Source: Varibaculum timonense_A
GTDB lineage: Bacteria > Actinomycetota > Actinomycetes > Actinomycetales > Actinomycetaceae
Length of the DNA: 64,000 nt
NCBI RefSeq assembly: GCF_027694345.1
Contig: NZ_JAQEVU010000004.1
Coordinates: 1 to 64,000, forward strand
Direction of reading: 5' to 3'
The notes below the pieces were generated by a model that was given only the letters and a program-made list of their open reading frames with translations, ran no database searches and was not told the origin of the DNA. Shown piece by piece: positions 17,820 through 26,863 of the stretch (its first letter is position 1; each line of letters opens with the position of its first letter). Made by a program: the position numbers and the translations under genes.

Positions 17820-17859
17820 AGGGGTGGGGGAACGCCGATTTCGGCGTTCCCCCACCCCT
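17820..17859 (-). terminator. 19-bp hairpin after the LPXTG surface gene
   Basis: Arms 17820-17838 and 17841-17859 (AGGGGTGGGGGAACGCCGA and complement) are separated by 2 nt. It lies 49 nt beyond the stop of the minus-strand surface gene. On the minus strand it is followed by TTACGTTAAAC rather than a clean T-run, so efficiency is uncertain. Confidence 0.6.
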
Positions 17860-17908
17860 AAGGTTTTAGAGAATTAACCCTATTTTTTAGTTGATTTTAT
17901 GCTACCTT

Positions 17909-20900
17909 TTAGCAGTGCTTTGCTTGGCGCCGCCTAGCGAGCAAATAGATGCCAGCACCGGCAGTAATGGTTGATAGTCCTAGCACGGTTGATAAATCTG
18001 CTGCCCCGGTTCTTGGCAGTTGTTTAGCCTGTGCGCTAGCGCTAGCTGCTGGTTTTCCTTTCTGTCCCGGTAGGGGTGCCGTACATTCCTTATATAGTTT
18101 CTCGTAGGTTGCTTTAGTGTCTATTAGCTTGGAATTCGCCGATTTGACCGCGTTTTCTAGCGGTTCTAACTGCGCTAGGGCTGCTTCATATTCTGCTTTT
18201 AGTTTTTCAACCTGTTCGGCAGGGGTGTTTACAGCTTGTGCAGCCTCTAAATAGCGCTGATATTGCGCCATTACCTCAGCGATAGCCTGCTGGCTTTCGG
18301 CACTAACCTTAATAGTTGTGGGCGCGCGTAGCGCTGCTACTGGCATCGGGGCCGGAGCCGGCTTGGGGGCGGTTTGCTGCTTGACCCAGGCATCGAGGTC
18401 GGGTACTTTCTGTACGGCTTCGTTATCTACCACAGCCTGATCTTTAGCTTTCTGGGCAGTATCTTTTGCCGCCTCAGCGTCCTGTGCTGCTTTCTCCACT
18501 TCTTCTTTCGCCGTATTCGCATCGGTTACCGCTTTATCTGCGGCTTCGACATTAGACTTGGCGTCATCCGCAGCCTTTTGGGCGGCGGCTTTGTCTGCGT
18601 AATCCTTGGCTGCCACCTCGTTTGTCGTCTTGGCGTCCGCTGCTTTTTGATCAGCGGTGTCTTTATCTTTCTGCGCATTTTGTGCCTGGGTTTCGGCCTC
18701 GGCAGCTTTCTGCTTCGCTTCGTTTAGCTTGGTGTCGGCATCGGTTACTACCGCATCGGTTTTAGCTTTTTCGGATTCCGCAGCCTTCAGGTCAGCTTCT
18801 GCCTGCTTTACTGCATTTTCTGCCTCATCCAGCTGTTTCGTAGCGTCAGCCTTGGTGGCTTTTACCGCTTCATAGTTCTCTTTAGCCGCATCTAAAGCCT
18901 TTTGCTTTTCATCTACTTTCTTTTGCGCCTCATCAGCGGCTTGCCGCTTAGTATTAACTTCCTCTTGTGCCTGGGTGACTGCTTCATCTGCTGCCGCTTT
19001 AGCCTTTTCCGCGTTTAGCAGTTCCGTGCGTTTGTTTTCAACTACACCGTTTTGAGCTTTAGCAGCAGCCTTAGCGGCTTCTAGGTCTTGCTTTGCAGAT
19101 GTGGCAGCTTCCTCAGCTTTCTTGAGTGCTTCTTTAGCAGCCTCAAGTTTCGCTTTACAGGCCTCGCATTTCTTTGCTTCTGCCTCAGAGGCGGCTATCG
19201 CCTCTTGCAATTTTTGTTCGACTTCAGCTTGCTTGGCTAGTTTTTCTTGCAAACCCGCGTTTGCCTCAGCTTTAGCCAGCGCATCGCGAGCTTCTTGAGA
19301 ACCATTTTCCTTGGCGTCCTTCAATCCGTTGTAATACTTCATGAAACGTGCAAGATATTCCTCGTAAGTGTACTCCGTGTCGGTGGTACCACCCCAGAAT
19401 TCTTGAGCATGCACAATCCCATAGGAGGCATTTTTTGTACCGCTTGCAAATCCCGTATACAAGAATCCTTTATTCATCAGATTGGTATAGTGTCCAACCA
19501 CACCGCTGTTACCCGAGGGATCTTTGTCATAGATTGCTTTTTCACTGGTATACCAAGAAAACCCTGAGCGCGTATAGGGGCTCCCCCCACCCCAAGAGAG
19601 GTTTTCACCAGCAGATTTTACAAACGGACCACCATTTCCTGAATGTCTATTATCGTAATTTGCGGAATAGTTCGCGTTAATCTGTGCAATAGCCATTAAT
19701 TCATCAGTTACTTTAAGAGCAGGCATTGCAGCGAAGTTATTATCACCCTTAACTCGCAAATCATTGCCCTCTTTCATGGTTTCGAGAGCAAGCTTCATAT
19801 TCTCCAGGGAAGTAGCATCCTGAGGGTTTCCAATGGTGGTGTAAGAAGTAATCTTTTTTCCATTTACAACAAAATCTGTATTCAGCTGAGCTAGAGCCTT
19901 ACTGGATTTATTCTCTTGGAAAAATCCTTTCGAACCCAAGTTCCACTGCTCCTGAGCTTTGGATTTGGAGGCTGCTAGGGCATCTTTGGCTGCTTGAACT
20001 GCTTTTTGCGCTTCTGCAACTGCCGCGTCAGCTGCTTCCTTGGCTTTCTTTGCGTCATCTAGCTTTTTATTGGCAGCGTCGCATTTGGGCTGCTGTTCAT
20101 TTAAGGCATTTTGCGCGTTATCCTTATTGGTTTCAGCCTCTTTTTGCGCCTTGACGGCTTCCTCATAGGCGGCCTGCTTTTCCAACTGTGCCTGATTTAA
20201 CTTACGTAGCTCAGTCTTTGCATCTTCAAAGACTTGATTAGCTTGCTTTTCTGCCTTGTCTTTTTCCGCTGCTTCCGCTTGCTTTTGTTTTAGTACCTCT
20301 TTGGCGGCAGCCAAATCTTTAGCTGTCGCGTCCTTAGTAGTAGTTGCAGCCTTAAGTTCCTGCTGAGCCGCATCGACCTTATCTTGTGCTTCCTGCAGCG
20401 CTTTGTCGTTTTTCAGAACATCTTTAACGTTCTTCAGTTTCTGCTGCGCGTCAGCTAAGGCCTCTTTTTTATCTTTTACCTTATCTGCAGCGTCTTGAGC
20501 TTTTTGATCTGCGTCTTGCTTGGCGCTTTAAGCCTGCTTTACATTCTGTTTTGCCTGGTCTGCAGCCTTGGTGACTTCATCTAGTTTAGATTTAGCCTGA
20601 TTGGCTTTTTCTTGCGCCTCATCCAGAGCCTTGGCGGCCTCATCGGCAGCTTTCTTAGCTTCAGCTACCGCTTCAGCTCCCGGAGCGGCGGCCTGGGCTT
20701 TAGCGCTAGCTTCCTCGGCTGCCGTTTTATTTGCCTCGGCAGCTTTTAGGGTTTCACTTGCTTTTTCTGCTTGCTGTTTTGCTTTAGCTAAGTTATCTTC
20801 AGCTTGCTGCAGCTGAGAAACCGCGTTGTTTAAAGCAGCCAGAGTATTAGCTTGGAGCTGTTCGTGGGCTTTGGTCGCAGCTTTTCGAGCGCCCTCCTGT

Positions 20901-21216
20901 TTTGCTTTCGCATTCTGTAAAGCAGCCTGTGCAGCTAGGTATTCATTTAAGGGCTTGGATATTTCCGGTTTTGCTTTAGCGGTCGCTAACTCGGCGGCGG
21001 CACTATCAGCTTCCTGTTGAGCCCGTTTAAATTCCTCGTATGCTTTATTAACTGCCGAAACATCAACTGAGGCACGGCACTGGGTAAGCGAAGTAGGCAT
21101 ATTTACTTTATTGACTTGATTGTCAGTATTAATCCCGAACGCCACCCCTGCTGGAGCTACTAGAGCAATACCGGTTCCGGCTGCCACCGCTAGTTTAGTA
21201 ACCCGTTTTGTGCCAT
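17909..21216 (-). pseudogene. Broken LPXTG-anchored coiled-coil surface protein with CAP domain
   Basis: A gene of about 1100 codons with two lesions. The natural ATG (21214-21216) has a good SD (AAGGGG, 7 nt away) but its frame stops after eight codons. One extra A in the run at 21206-21209 would join it to the next frame and give the signal peptide MAQKRVTKLAVAAGTGIALV. That frame then runs to an in-frame TAA at 20528-20530 and stays open from there to 17909, with coiled coil on both sides. Content: secretion signal, Ala/Lys/Glu-rich coiled coil, a CAP/SCP-like domain (about 19300-19750, with SAGENLSWGGG), more coiled coil, a Pro-rich stretch, and the sortase signal LPRTGAAD, hydrophobic helix, RRRQAK tail. 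When intact this would be a wall-anchored fibrillar adhesin. It is either decayed, switched off, or carries sequencing errors. Confidence 0.85.
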
Positions 21217-21435
21217 GAGATTCCCCTTAAATGAGTTATTTATCGGCGCCAAACACGCCAGGTTTTCGAGTTAGCACTAAGGCGCTAACCATACTTTTAA
21301 CTTCTCTATAATCTTCCCATCTTTTGACACTAAAAGTCCAGCTAAAAGCGGGAAATACTGTCATTATCTGAGAGAAGAAAATCACTATTTAGTAGGCTGC
21401 AAATAGCGTTTATCTAAAGCCCGGATATTGCTTAA

Positions 21436-21481
21436 ATTATTCTGGCTCCTAGACTGGGAACGTCCTAGGAGCCAGAATAAT
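21436..21481. terminator. 17-bp perfect hairpin (probable terminator)
   Basis: Arms ATTATTCTGGCTCCTAG (21436-21452) and its complement (21465-21481) with a 12-nt loop. The AT-rich stem ends give T-rich flanks on both strands. It lies 124 nt beyond the stop of the secreted CAP gene. Confidence 0.65.
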
Positions 21482-21537
21482 CTATTTATTTATTTTTGAA
21501 GCCAATCACTGGGTAACGACTGGGTTCACAGATTGTT

Positions 21538-21575
21538 GAGGAACCAGGTCCTCGTCCCTAAGGACGCGGTTCCTC
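21538..21575 (-). terminator. Hairpin just after the secreted CAP gene
   Basis: The outer stem GAGGAACC/GGTTCCTC (21538-21545, 21568-21575) encloses CGTCC-CTAA-GGACG. It begins 29 nt past the stop codon; there is no T-run, so it may only stabilise the mRNA end. Confidence 0.5.
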
Positions 21576-21604
21576 TCGGGACCGTTAGGTTAAGAAAACG
21601 CAAG

Positions 21605-23371
21605 TTACCCAACGGAGTAGGCAGGTAGCTTCAACTCGTAAAGCGAAGCTGACATGAACGAAGTGAGCCAGAACTGAACGGTGGGACGAATCTTCTTGCC
21701 CTTCATCTCGGGAGTAAGAGTCAAAGTGTCCCCAGTTCCAACTTTCTGATCGTTCTGATCTTTCCAAATAACATCACTGTGGCGTGCCACCGAGTCGCTG
21801 TTTCCCTGCAAGCTAACCTTTGCAATCAGCTTGTCACCCTGGCGGATTACCTTGTCTTCATCGAATCCGTAGTATTCCAGCTTCATCGGTTCAGAAATCG
21901 AAGTTCCAACCGGGTTAGTCACCTTCAGGCGGAAGCGTAAGGACTCAGCCTCGGCACGGTTCGCAATCGGAGCAGACCGCAGCAGTCCCCATTTATCTTC
22001 GGTGCGAGCACCGGGAGCGTAGTCCAAATCATTTGCGGTGCCATAGAAAGTGTGGCTGTCGGGAATACGGAACTTGTCTTTCACGTCCTCCCAGGTCTTG
22101 CCGGCATCTTTGGAACGCTGCCACTGGTATTTCATTCCGGTAGAGCCCTGCACCGCGAGCTTTGCCGGCTCGGAATATCCACCCTGAGCAACCCGGGGAG
22201 CAGCGTAGACCTTGATTTGCGGAGCCATGCGAGTTGAGGAAATCATCGGGTCGAACAGTTTTACCGTATAGGTGTAAGAGCTGCGAGTTGCGCCCTTAAT
22301 CCCGGAAACGCTGACCGTGTAGTCACGCGAGCCATCAGTTCCCACCGGAAGATCGGTAATCTTCGCCATCTTGATTAGGAGGGTGTTGTAGTAGTTCCAA
22401 GTGCCCGGGCCTTTCCCGTTTTGGTCATTGCTGAGGACGGTAATCGGAACTTCCGCGCCATTAGGACCGGTAACCCGTACCCGAGCCTGAGAGAGGTCAG
22501 GACGGTCAAACTTGCTTTCACCCCGGAAAGAAATGCTCCAACGTTCCACATCATCACGGTCGTCACGATTGGTGGTCAGTAGTTGGTAGGGGAAGTAACC
22601 AGCCGAAGGCCAAGTCATAATTTCGGGCTTGTAGGCTTTATCATTCGCGATTTGTTTGTTATTGAAATCAGGGGTGCTTACCAGGTGATTTCCGGAAACT
22701 ACTATCGCGTTGTAACCATCAACGTTCCCGTAGGAGCTGGTAGCCAAAGTGGGATCCATTAGGGCAATGCGGTGTCCGAGACGGTCATTAGAGCCAACCT
22801 TGGTCATAGTGGAAGCACCTAGGTTGGAGGGATCAATGAAGTACCAAAGAATCTGTTCAGCAGGAGTCTGGCCGGCACTATCAGAAAGATTAGAGATATA
22901 GGCTCCGGTTTGAGCTTTAAGGCTGTAGCATTTGGAGTTTTTCTGTACCGAGTGGGTTAGGCGACCATTGGCAGCCATATTAAGGGCGGCTTGCTGAGTG
23001 TAATCTTGCAGTCCGGAAGTCATATCCATTTTGACCGCTTCGGCTCCATTTAAACCCCGGAAATAGTTTAGGGCGCGAGCTACCGAGTTGGCAGTAGTGG
23101 GATTAGCAACCCCCGCCCGGCAATTCTTGGAGTCGGCACCATTATTGGGGCTTTCCGGGTAGTTGGTATCGGCAATATCGCTGAGGTAACGGGCGCGAAC
23201 CTCTTCCCGGTTGTTGGTATTAATCGCATTCGAAGTGGCTACGGCAGAACCGGTGGTAGAGGTTGCGGTGAAAAAGGTAGCTGCGTCAGCTAGGTTTACC
23301 CCGGCGGCAACTACTCCGGCGACTAGAACACCAACGGCCAAAGTCTTGGCGTGCTCTTTCCACGTTTTCAT
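21605..23371 (-). CDS. Secreted CAP-domain protein with Ig-like C-terminal region
   Basis: A 588-residue exported protein. The signal peptide has a basic start, then LAVGVLVAGVVAAGV, with cleavage likely near ADAATFF. Residues about 60-260 form a CAP/SCP-like domain: ALNYFRGLNGAEAVKMD, QQAALNMAANGRLTHS, LGHRIALMDP and the later YNAIVVSGNH. The rest contains beta-rich repeats, including one with the MKYQWQRSKDAGKTWEDV pattern common in bacterial Ig-like surface repeats. There is no LPXTG or C-terminal helix, so it is probably released or held non-covalently. The function of bacterial CAP proteins is poorly known. It is next to a second, broken CAP gene. Confidence 0.85.
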   Translation of the reverse strand: MKTWKEHAKTLAVGVLVAGVVAAGVNLADAATFFTATSTTGSAVATSNAINTNNREEVRARYLSDIADTNYPESPNNGADSKNCRAGVANPTTANSVARALNYFRGLNGAEAVKMDMTSGLQDYTQQAALNMAANGRLTHSVQKNSKCYSLKAQTGAYISNLSDSAGQTPAEQILWYFIDPSNLGASTMTKVGSNDRLGHRIALMDPTLATSSYGNVDGYNAIVVSGNHLVSTPDFNNKQIANDKAYKPEIMTWPSAGYFPYQLLTTNRDDRDDVERWSISFRGESKFDRPDLSQARVRVTGPNGAEVPITVLSNDQNGKGPGTWNYYNTLLIKMAKITDLPVGTDGSRDYTVSVSGIKGATRSSYTYTVKLFDPMISSTRMAPQIKVYAAPRVAQGGYSEPAKLAVQGSTGMKYQWQRSKDAGKTWEDVKDKFRIPDSHTFYGTANDLDYAPGARTEDKWGLLRSAPIANRAEAESLRFRLKVTNPVGTSISEPMKLEYYGFDEDKVIRQGDKLIAKVSLQGNSDSVARHSDVIWKDQNDQKVGTGDTLTLTPEMKGKKIRPTVQFWLTSFMSASLYELKLPAYSVG

Positions 23372-24039
23372 CGTAGATCCATTCTCTGCGTTTTCCTGGT
23401 TTGGAAATCAAATCCTTTGATTCCCGTGAACGTCGCTTCCTTTGCTTCGTTCATTAACTATTATCCATGAAAACGCACATGCTTTAAAGCGAAAATGTTT
23501 GAAAATGAAAGTTTTACACCCGGTAGGGACTATTTGCGAAAACTTACCAACCATAAAGTAGGTTTTACCTGCAATATTAGAATGTTTTCAGATAATTTCA
23601 GGTTTTTCAGCACCCTGGGGATATATTGTGAAGTCCGTCATATCGAATTTTAACCATTTGAATAGTTTAATGAAGATTTTAATGCTAAAAACGTAGCCAC
23701 CTGCGTAAATAAGCGGTAATCTTCAATTCTCTCATCTTAAATTAAATGAAACTCAGTCGTCCCACCCCTACAACTTCCTCACATGAGTACATACTCACCT
23801 AAACGGCTTAACCAGTTAAGCCCTCACAACATTTAGTTATTTTCATCTTTCGCTCCTTTTATGAAATTCTTTCCATCTACGAGCTAACAAGGCGCTAACT
23901 TAGCTGGTTAAATGATGTTTACCTCGAAACTAGCTACCAGAAATGGACACGCTCATAAACACCATTTGCTTCCCCTCGGCATAAGCAATGTATATATAAG
24001 GTATAAAGGTGAGTTATTAACCAAAAGGAAGTGGCAGCT
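23372..24039. other. Divergent AT-rich spacer between CAP gene and topA
   Basis: A 668-bp gap with no plausible gene, clearly AT-rich, which makes it a likely Lsr2 target. It contains an inverted repeat GGCTTAAC-CA-GTTAAGCC (23805-23822) and, at 23883-23898, two copies of GCTAAC in direct orientation around AAGGC. Promoters for the CAP gene (minus) and topA (plus) must lie here. Confidence 0.65.
23805..23822. promoter_or_regulatory. Operator-like perfect dyad
   Basis: GGCTTAAC-CA-GTTAAGCC is an 18-bp dyad with 8-bp arms in the middle of the CAP/topA divergent spacer. There is no T-run on either side, so a protein binding site is likelier than a terminator. The binding protein is unknown. Confidence 0.4.
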
Positions 24040-26772
24040 TTGAGCGCTAAAAAACTGGTAATCGTAGAATCTCCAGCTAAAGCTCGTACTATTAGCGGAT
24101 ACCTAGGTGCTGACTACCAGGTAGAAGCCTCAGTGGGGCATATTAGGGACTTGCCACAACCGTCTGCCCTACCAGACAAACTCAAACAAACCGGTTACAA
24201 GAAGTTCGCGGTTGATGTAGATGACAACTTCCAGCCCTACTATGTGGTTAATCCTGACAAAAAGAAAACGGTAGCCACCCTACGTAAAGATTTAGCGAAA
24301 GCTGAAGAACTCTACCTCGCAACCGATGAAGACCGCGAAGGAGAAGCGATTGCCTGGCATCTGCTGGAAGTACTTAAACCCAAGATTCCAGTAAAAAGAA
24401 TGGTTTTCCATGAGATTACCCAAGAAGCTATTGAACGCGCCCTCGAAAACACCCGCGATATTGACACCGATTTAGTATCCGCTCAGGAAACTCGCCGGAT
24501 TCTAGACCGTCTATATGGCTACGAAGTATCCCCAATTCTATGGAGAAAAGTTGCCCGCCACCTATCCGCTGGCAGGGTACAGTCGGTAGCAACCCGCCTG
24601 GTAGTACAACGCGAACGCGAACGCATCGCCTTTATACCCGCCAACTATTACGATTTAACCGCCACTTTTAGCGCCAATGGGGAAGATTTTTCTGCCCGCG
24701 CCCTCGAAATGGATGGGGTACGCTTCGCACTAGGACGCGACTTTGATGACCACGGACAATTAAAACGCCAAGCCACGGTGATGGACCAGGCACTGTGGGA
24801 AAAACTCTGTGCGGCTTTAGAACAAAAACCCACCTGCCAGGTAACTTCTATCGAATCAAAGCCCTATACGCGACGTCCCGCACCCCCCTTTACTACCTCT
24901 ACCCTCCAACAAGAAGCCGGACGAAAACTAAGGATGTCGTCGCGGCAAACCATGGCGGTTGCGCAATATCTTTACGAAAACGGTTTTATCACCTATATGC
25001 GTACCGACTCGACGGCGCTTTCAAGCCAGGCAATCTCGGCTGCTCGCCGTCAGGCAAAGAACCTCTATGGCGCTGACGCTATCCCCGAAAAACCCCGTTT
25101 TTATGCGAAAAAAGCCAAAGGGGCGCAAGAAGCCCATGAAGCGATTCGCCCCGCTGGAGATAACTTCCGCACCCCTGAACAGGTGCGTTCCTTGCTCAGT
25201 GACCAGCAAGCCGCCCTCTACGAACTGATTTGGAAACGCACCTTAGCCTCGCAAATGAATGATGCGAGCGGGACTACCGATACAGTTAGGGTAAGCGCCC
25301 ATATTAATTTAGATAACACCCCTCACGAACTGGTGTTTACCGCCTCGGGAACCGTGATTACTTTCCGGGGTTTCCTGGCCGCCTATGAAGAAGGTAAAGA
25401 CAAATCCCGCTACGCTAGCAGCGACACTTCCACGGCTCTGCCCAAACTAAGCGAGGGACAAGAACTAGCGTTTACCGAGGTAGACAGGGAAAAAGCAGCG
25501 CATGTGACCAGCCCGCCTCCGCGGTACACCGAAGCATCCTTGGTGAAAACCTTAGAAGAAAACGGAGTAGGGCGACCCTCCACCTATGCCTCGACTATCG
25601 GGGTAATTATTGAACGCGGGTATGTGCGCCGCGCCGGGCAAGCCCTGATTCCCTCTTGGCAAGCATTCGCGGTAGTGCGTCTCCTGGAAGAAAATCTCGC
25701 TTCCCTCGTAGACTACGATTTCACCGCCACCATGGAGGGCTACCTGGATCAGATAGCCGCCGGCGAACGGGACGGAAAAGAACTATTGGCACACTTTTAT
25801 TTTGGAGGTGGCGCTTCCGGAGAATTTTGGGCACGTGGTCTTAAAGATACGGTCGAAGGTCTAGGGGACATTGATGCCCGCGACCTGAACTCTATTCAGG
25901 TACTTAAAGGGATAAACGTGCGGGTAGGACGATACGGTCCCTATTTAGAGGACGCAGAAGGCAAGCGCGCCTCAGTCCCCGAGGATTTAGCCCCCGACGA
26001 GTTAAATGCCGAAAAAGTTTCAGAACTGTTTACGATTTCGGCAGATACCGGTCGGGAACTGGGTAAAGATCCCGAAAATGGGAACTTGATTTTAGTAAAG
26101 AACGGGCGCTACGGCCCCTACTTTACCGAGGTATTACCCGAGGACGCCCCCAAGAGTGCTAAACCTCGTACCGCCTCCCTATTTAAAACCATGTCAATTG
26201 AGAGCGTCGGTCTAGATGATGCCTTGAAATTACTTTCGTTGCCGCGAATCGTGGGCAAAGATCCCGAAAGCGAAACCGAAATTACTGCGCAAAACGGCAG
26301 GTATGGCCCATATTTGAAGAAAGGGACGGATTCGCGCTCGCTAGAAACCGAAGACCAGATTTTCTCAATCACGCTCGAGCAAGCCTTAGAGATTTACGCT
26401 CAACCAAAGACCCGACGCGGTCGCACCGCAAAGCCGCCGTTAAAGGAACTAGGAACCGATCCGGTCTCCGGCAAACCGGTAGTGATTAAGGACGGGCGTT
26501 TTGGTCCCTATATTACGGACGGCACTACCAATGTGACGGTTCCGCGCTCGAACACCATTGAAGATATTGACGCTGAACAAGCCTATACCTTGCTAGCTGA
26601 TAAGCGGGCGAAAGGACCGGCTAAAAAACGCGGGACTCGCAAAACCACCAAAAAGACCACCACAAAGAAAGCCACCGCCAAGAAACCGGCGAAGAAAACT
26701 GCAACCAAGAAAACTACCGCGAAACGGGCTACCGTCAAGAAATCCGCAGCTAAAACCGTAAAGGAACAGTAG
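24040..26772 (+). CDS. topA: DNA topoisomerase I
   Basis: A 910-residue type IA topoisomerase that relaxes negative supercoils. The Toprim domain opens with LVIVESPAKARTISGYLG and contains LATDEDREGEAIAWH. The active-site tyrosine is in FITYMRTDST (Tyr about 319). C-terminal repeats with the GRYGPYL motif (NGRYGPYF, DGRFGPYI) replace zinc fingers, as in mycobacterial TopA. A Lys/Ala/Thr-rich histone-like tail of about 55 residues follows, known in actinobacteria to aid processivity. TTG 24040 is chosen over GTG 24031 because the SD (AAGGAA, 24025-24030) abuts the GTG but is 9 nt from the TTG. Confidence 0.95.
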   Translation: MSAKKLVIVESPAKARTISGYLGADYQVEASVGHIRDLPQPSALPDKLKQTGYKKFAVDVDDNFQPYYVVNPDKKKTVATLRKDLAKAEELYLATDEDREGEAIAWHLLEVLKPKIPVKRMVFHEITQEAIERALENTRDIDTDLVSAQETRRILDRLYGYEVSPILWRKVARHLSAGRVQSVATRLVVQRERERIAFIPANYYDLTATFSANGEDFSARALEMDGVRFALGRDFDDHGQLKRQATVMDQALWEKLCAALEQKPTCQVTSIESKPYTRRPAPPFTTSTLQQEAGRKLRMSSRQTMAVAQYLYENGFITYMRTDSTALSSQAISAARRQAKNLYGADAIPEKPRFYAKKAKGAQEAHEAIRPAGDNFRTPEQVRSLLSDQQAALYELIWKRTLASQMNDASGTTDTVRVSAHINLDNTPHELVFTASGTVITFRGFLAAYEEGKDKSRYASSDTSTALPKLSEGQELAFTEVDREKAAHVTSPPPRYTEASLVKTLEENGVGRPSTYASTIGVIIERGYVRRAGQALIPSWQAFAVVRLLEENLASLVDYDFTATMEGYLDQIAAGERDGKELLAHFYFGGGASGEFWARGLKDTVEGLGDIDARDLNSIQVLKGINVRVGRYGPYLEDAEGKRASVPEDLAPDELNAEKVSELFTISADTGRELGKDPENGNLILVKNGRYGPYFTEVLPEDAPKSAKPRTASLFKTMSIESVGLDDALKLLSLPRIVGKDPESETEITAQNGRYGPYLKKGTDSRSLETEDQIFSITLEQALEIYAQPKTRRGRTAKPPLKELGTDPVSGKPVVIKDGRFGPYITDGTTNVTVPRSNTIEDIDAEQAYTLLADKRAKGPAKKRGTRKTTKKTTTKKATAKKPAKKTATKKTTAKRATVKKSAAKTVKEQ

Positions 26773-26863
26773 ATACTATCCCGTCAGCATTAGTCAGAAT
26801 TGCCCGTCTACCGTGGTTGGGGCGCAGCGACGCCTCAGCGCCTCCTTTGCGCCCCCAGCCAAC

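Larger units (their letters stand above)
17576..17908. other. Convergent spacer with three large hairpins
   Basis: A 333-bp gene-free gap between converging genes. It holds the terminator for the ABC ATPase (17602-17643), a 15-bp perfect stem (17750-17796) and a 19-bp perfect stem (17820-17859). Nothing else is visible; the sequence between them is T-rich and lacks reading frames of note. Confidence 0.75.
21217..21604. other. Spacer between the two CAP-domain genes
   Basis: A 388-bp AT-rich gap with no gene. The right end holds hairpins likely to end the upstream (minus-strand) CAP gene. The left end must hold the promoter of the broken LPXTG gene. A TTAGC-N8-GCTAA dyad sits at 21271-21288, 55 bp upstream of its ATG. 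Confidence 0.65.

Noticed and set aside
18374..21020. Plus-strand reading frames opposite the coiled-coil gene
   Set aside because: They are antisense shadows of Ala/Lys-rich codons with no SD or family match.
20528..21187. The 219-aa front part as a separate short gene with GTG start at 21185-21187
   Set aside because: A GTG start there would cut off the charged part of the signal peptide and has no SD; the frame continues past the TAA in the same coiled coil, so it is one broken gene.
24031..24039. GTG as the topA start
   Set aside because: The SD AAGGAA ends directly at this GTG; the TTG at 24040 has normal spacing.
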